Assembly (NCBI GenBank): GCA_964594905.1
Contig: CAZQOI010000124.1
Location: forward strand, 1 to 6,494
Reading direction: 5' to 3'
Length of the DNA: 6,494 nucleotides
Origin: Granulosicoccus sp964594905
Lineage (GTDB): Bacteria; Pseudomonadota; Gammaproteobacteria; Granulosicoccales; Granulosicoccaceae
The position numbers and the translations under genes were made by a program. Below the pieces are notes generated by a model. That model was given only the letters and a program-made list of their open reading frames with translations, ran no database searches and had not been told where the DNA came from. Every line of letters begins with the position of its first letter. The first letter of the stretch is position 1. Shown here piece by piece: positions 6,193 to 6,494 of the stretch.

Positions 6193-6494
6193 CGGCTCTT
6201 GATAGTGGCGTCTGTTCTATTGCTGGGTGGCTGCGCGTCACGCGGGTTAGCGCCCGAGCCAGCGCCACAAGCTGAACCAAAATTAGCTGCGTTCCCAGGC
6301 ATTGCGACTGCGCTTGGCGAATCGGCTGAGGGACGAGTCTTGAAACTAGACGATCCCGAACTCTCTAGCGATAACGTCTCGACGGGATCACCGTACCAGG
6401 CCGCCAGTGGCAAAACCTGCAAGCGACTGTACAACGCTTCAAACAATGAAGTGTTGCCAAGAGTCGTTTGTCAGTCAGCGAATGGCGAATGGTA
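6172..6494 (+). CDS. Putative outer-membrane lipoprotein, 3' end beyond window
   Basis: The frame is open for 107 codons to the window edge. The N-terminus is a lipoprotein signal: charged MITELHKR, hydrophobic LLIVASVLLLGG, then lipobox LGGC with the lipidated Cys21; Ala at +2 predicts outer-membrane retention. A Pro/Ala-rich linker follows (27-42: APEPAPQAEPKLAAFP), then an acidic stretch, then a compact segment from about 74: P-Y-Q-A-A-S-G-K-T-C, then R-V-V-C-Q-S-A-N-G-E-W, with Cys83 and Cys100 able to form a disulfide. The [Y-x-A-A-S-G-x-x-C ... C-x(4)-G-x-W] pattern resembles small envelope proteins I have seen near polysaccharide genes, but I cannot name a family. No ribosome binding site precedes ATG 6172; TTG 6184 would give an equally good signal peptide (M-H-K-R-L-L...). 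It follows kdsD by 57 bp on the same strand. Confidence 0.75.
   Translation, partial: MITELHKRLLIVASVLLLGGCASRGLAPEPAPQAEPKLAAFPGIATALGESAEGRVLKLDDPELSSDNVSTGSPYQAASGKTCKRLYNASNNEVLPRVVCQSANGEW

Noticed and set aside
6123..6446. Minus-strand open frame of 107 codons opposite the lipoprotein
   Set aside because: It lies antisense to a frame with a convincing lipoprotein signal and shows no recognisable domain of its own.

Overview
The window is a stretch of housekeeping metabolism from a Gram-negative bacterium, most likely a gamma- or betaproteobacterium with about 50% GC as judged by eye. Reasons: the aldolase is close to the E. coli FbaB (DhnA) type along its whole length; the pgk - fba - purC/purE/purK neighbourhood is one I associate with Beta- and Gammaproteobacteria; an arabinose-5-phosphate isomerase (KDO pathway) implies LPS or a KDO-containing capsule; and the last gene encodes a lipoprotein with an outer-membrane-type lipobox. 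Species cannot be named from the sequence.

The sequence is really three pieces joined by two runs of exactly 100 N (1115-1214 and 2290-2389), which look like fixed-size scaffold gaps. Piece 1 (1-1114) holds most of pgk, without its first codons and its last few. Piece 2 (1215-2289) holds exactly one gene, a class I fructose-bisphosphate aldolase. Piece 3 (2390-6494) holds purC on the minus strand (3' end lost in the gap), then divergently purE and purK, then a KdsD/KpsF-type isomerase, then the 5' part of a small lipoprotein gene that runs off the window.

pgk and fba serve lower and middle glycolysis/gluconeogenesis. purE and purK make N5-CAIR and then CAIR from AIR, and purC converts CAIR to SAICAR, so three consecutive steps of IMP synthesis are encoded around one 50-bp divergent intergenic region. 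KdsD starts the KDO branch from ribulose 5-phosphate. The lipoprotein next to it may belong to a cell-surface polysaccharide locus continuing to the right, but that is inference.

I see no clearly new multi-gene system, RNA gene, CRISPR array or mobile element. The observations most worth checking are: an in-frame A AAA AAG heptamer near the 3' end of purE whose -1 frame runs open straight into purK; a near-consensus CRP-type site before the lipoprotein gene; a palindromic TATACT element that could act as a -10 for both purC and purE; a stem-loop placed over the fba stop codon; and the unrecognised lipoprotein with a paired-cysteine C-terminal module.
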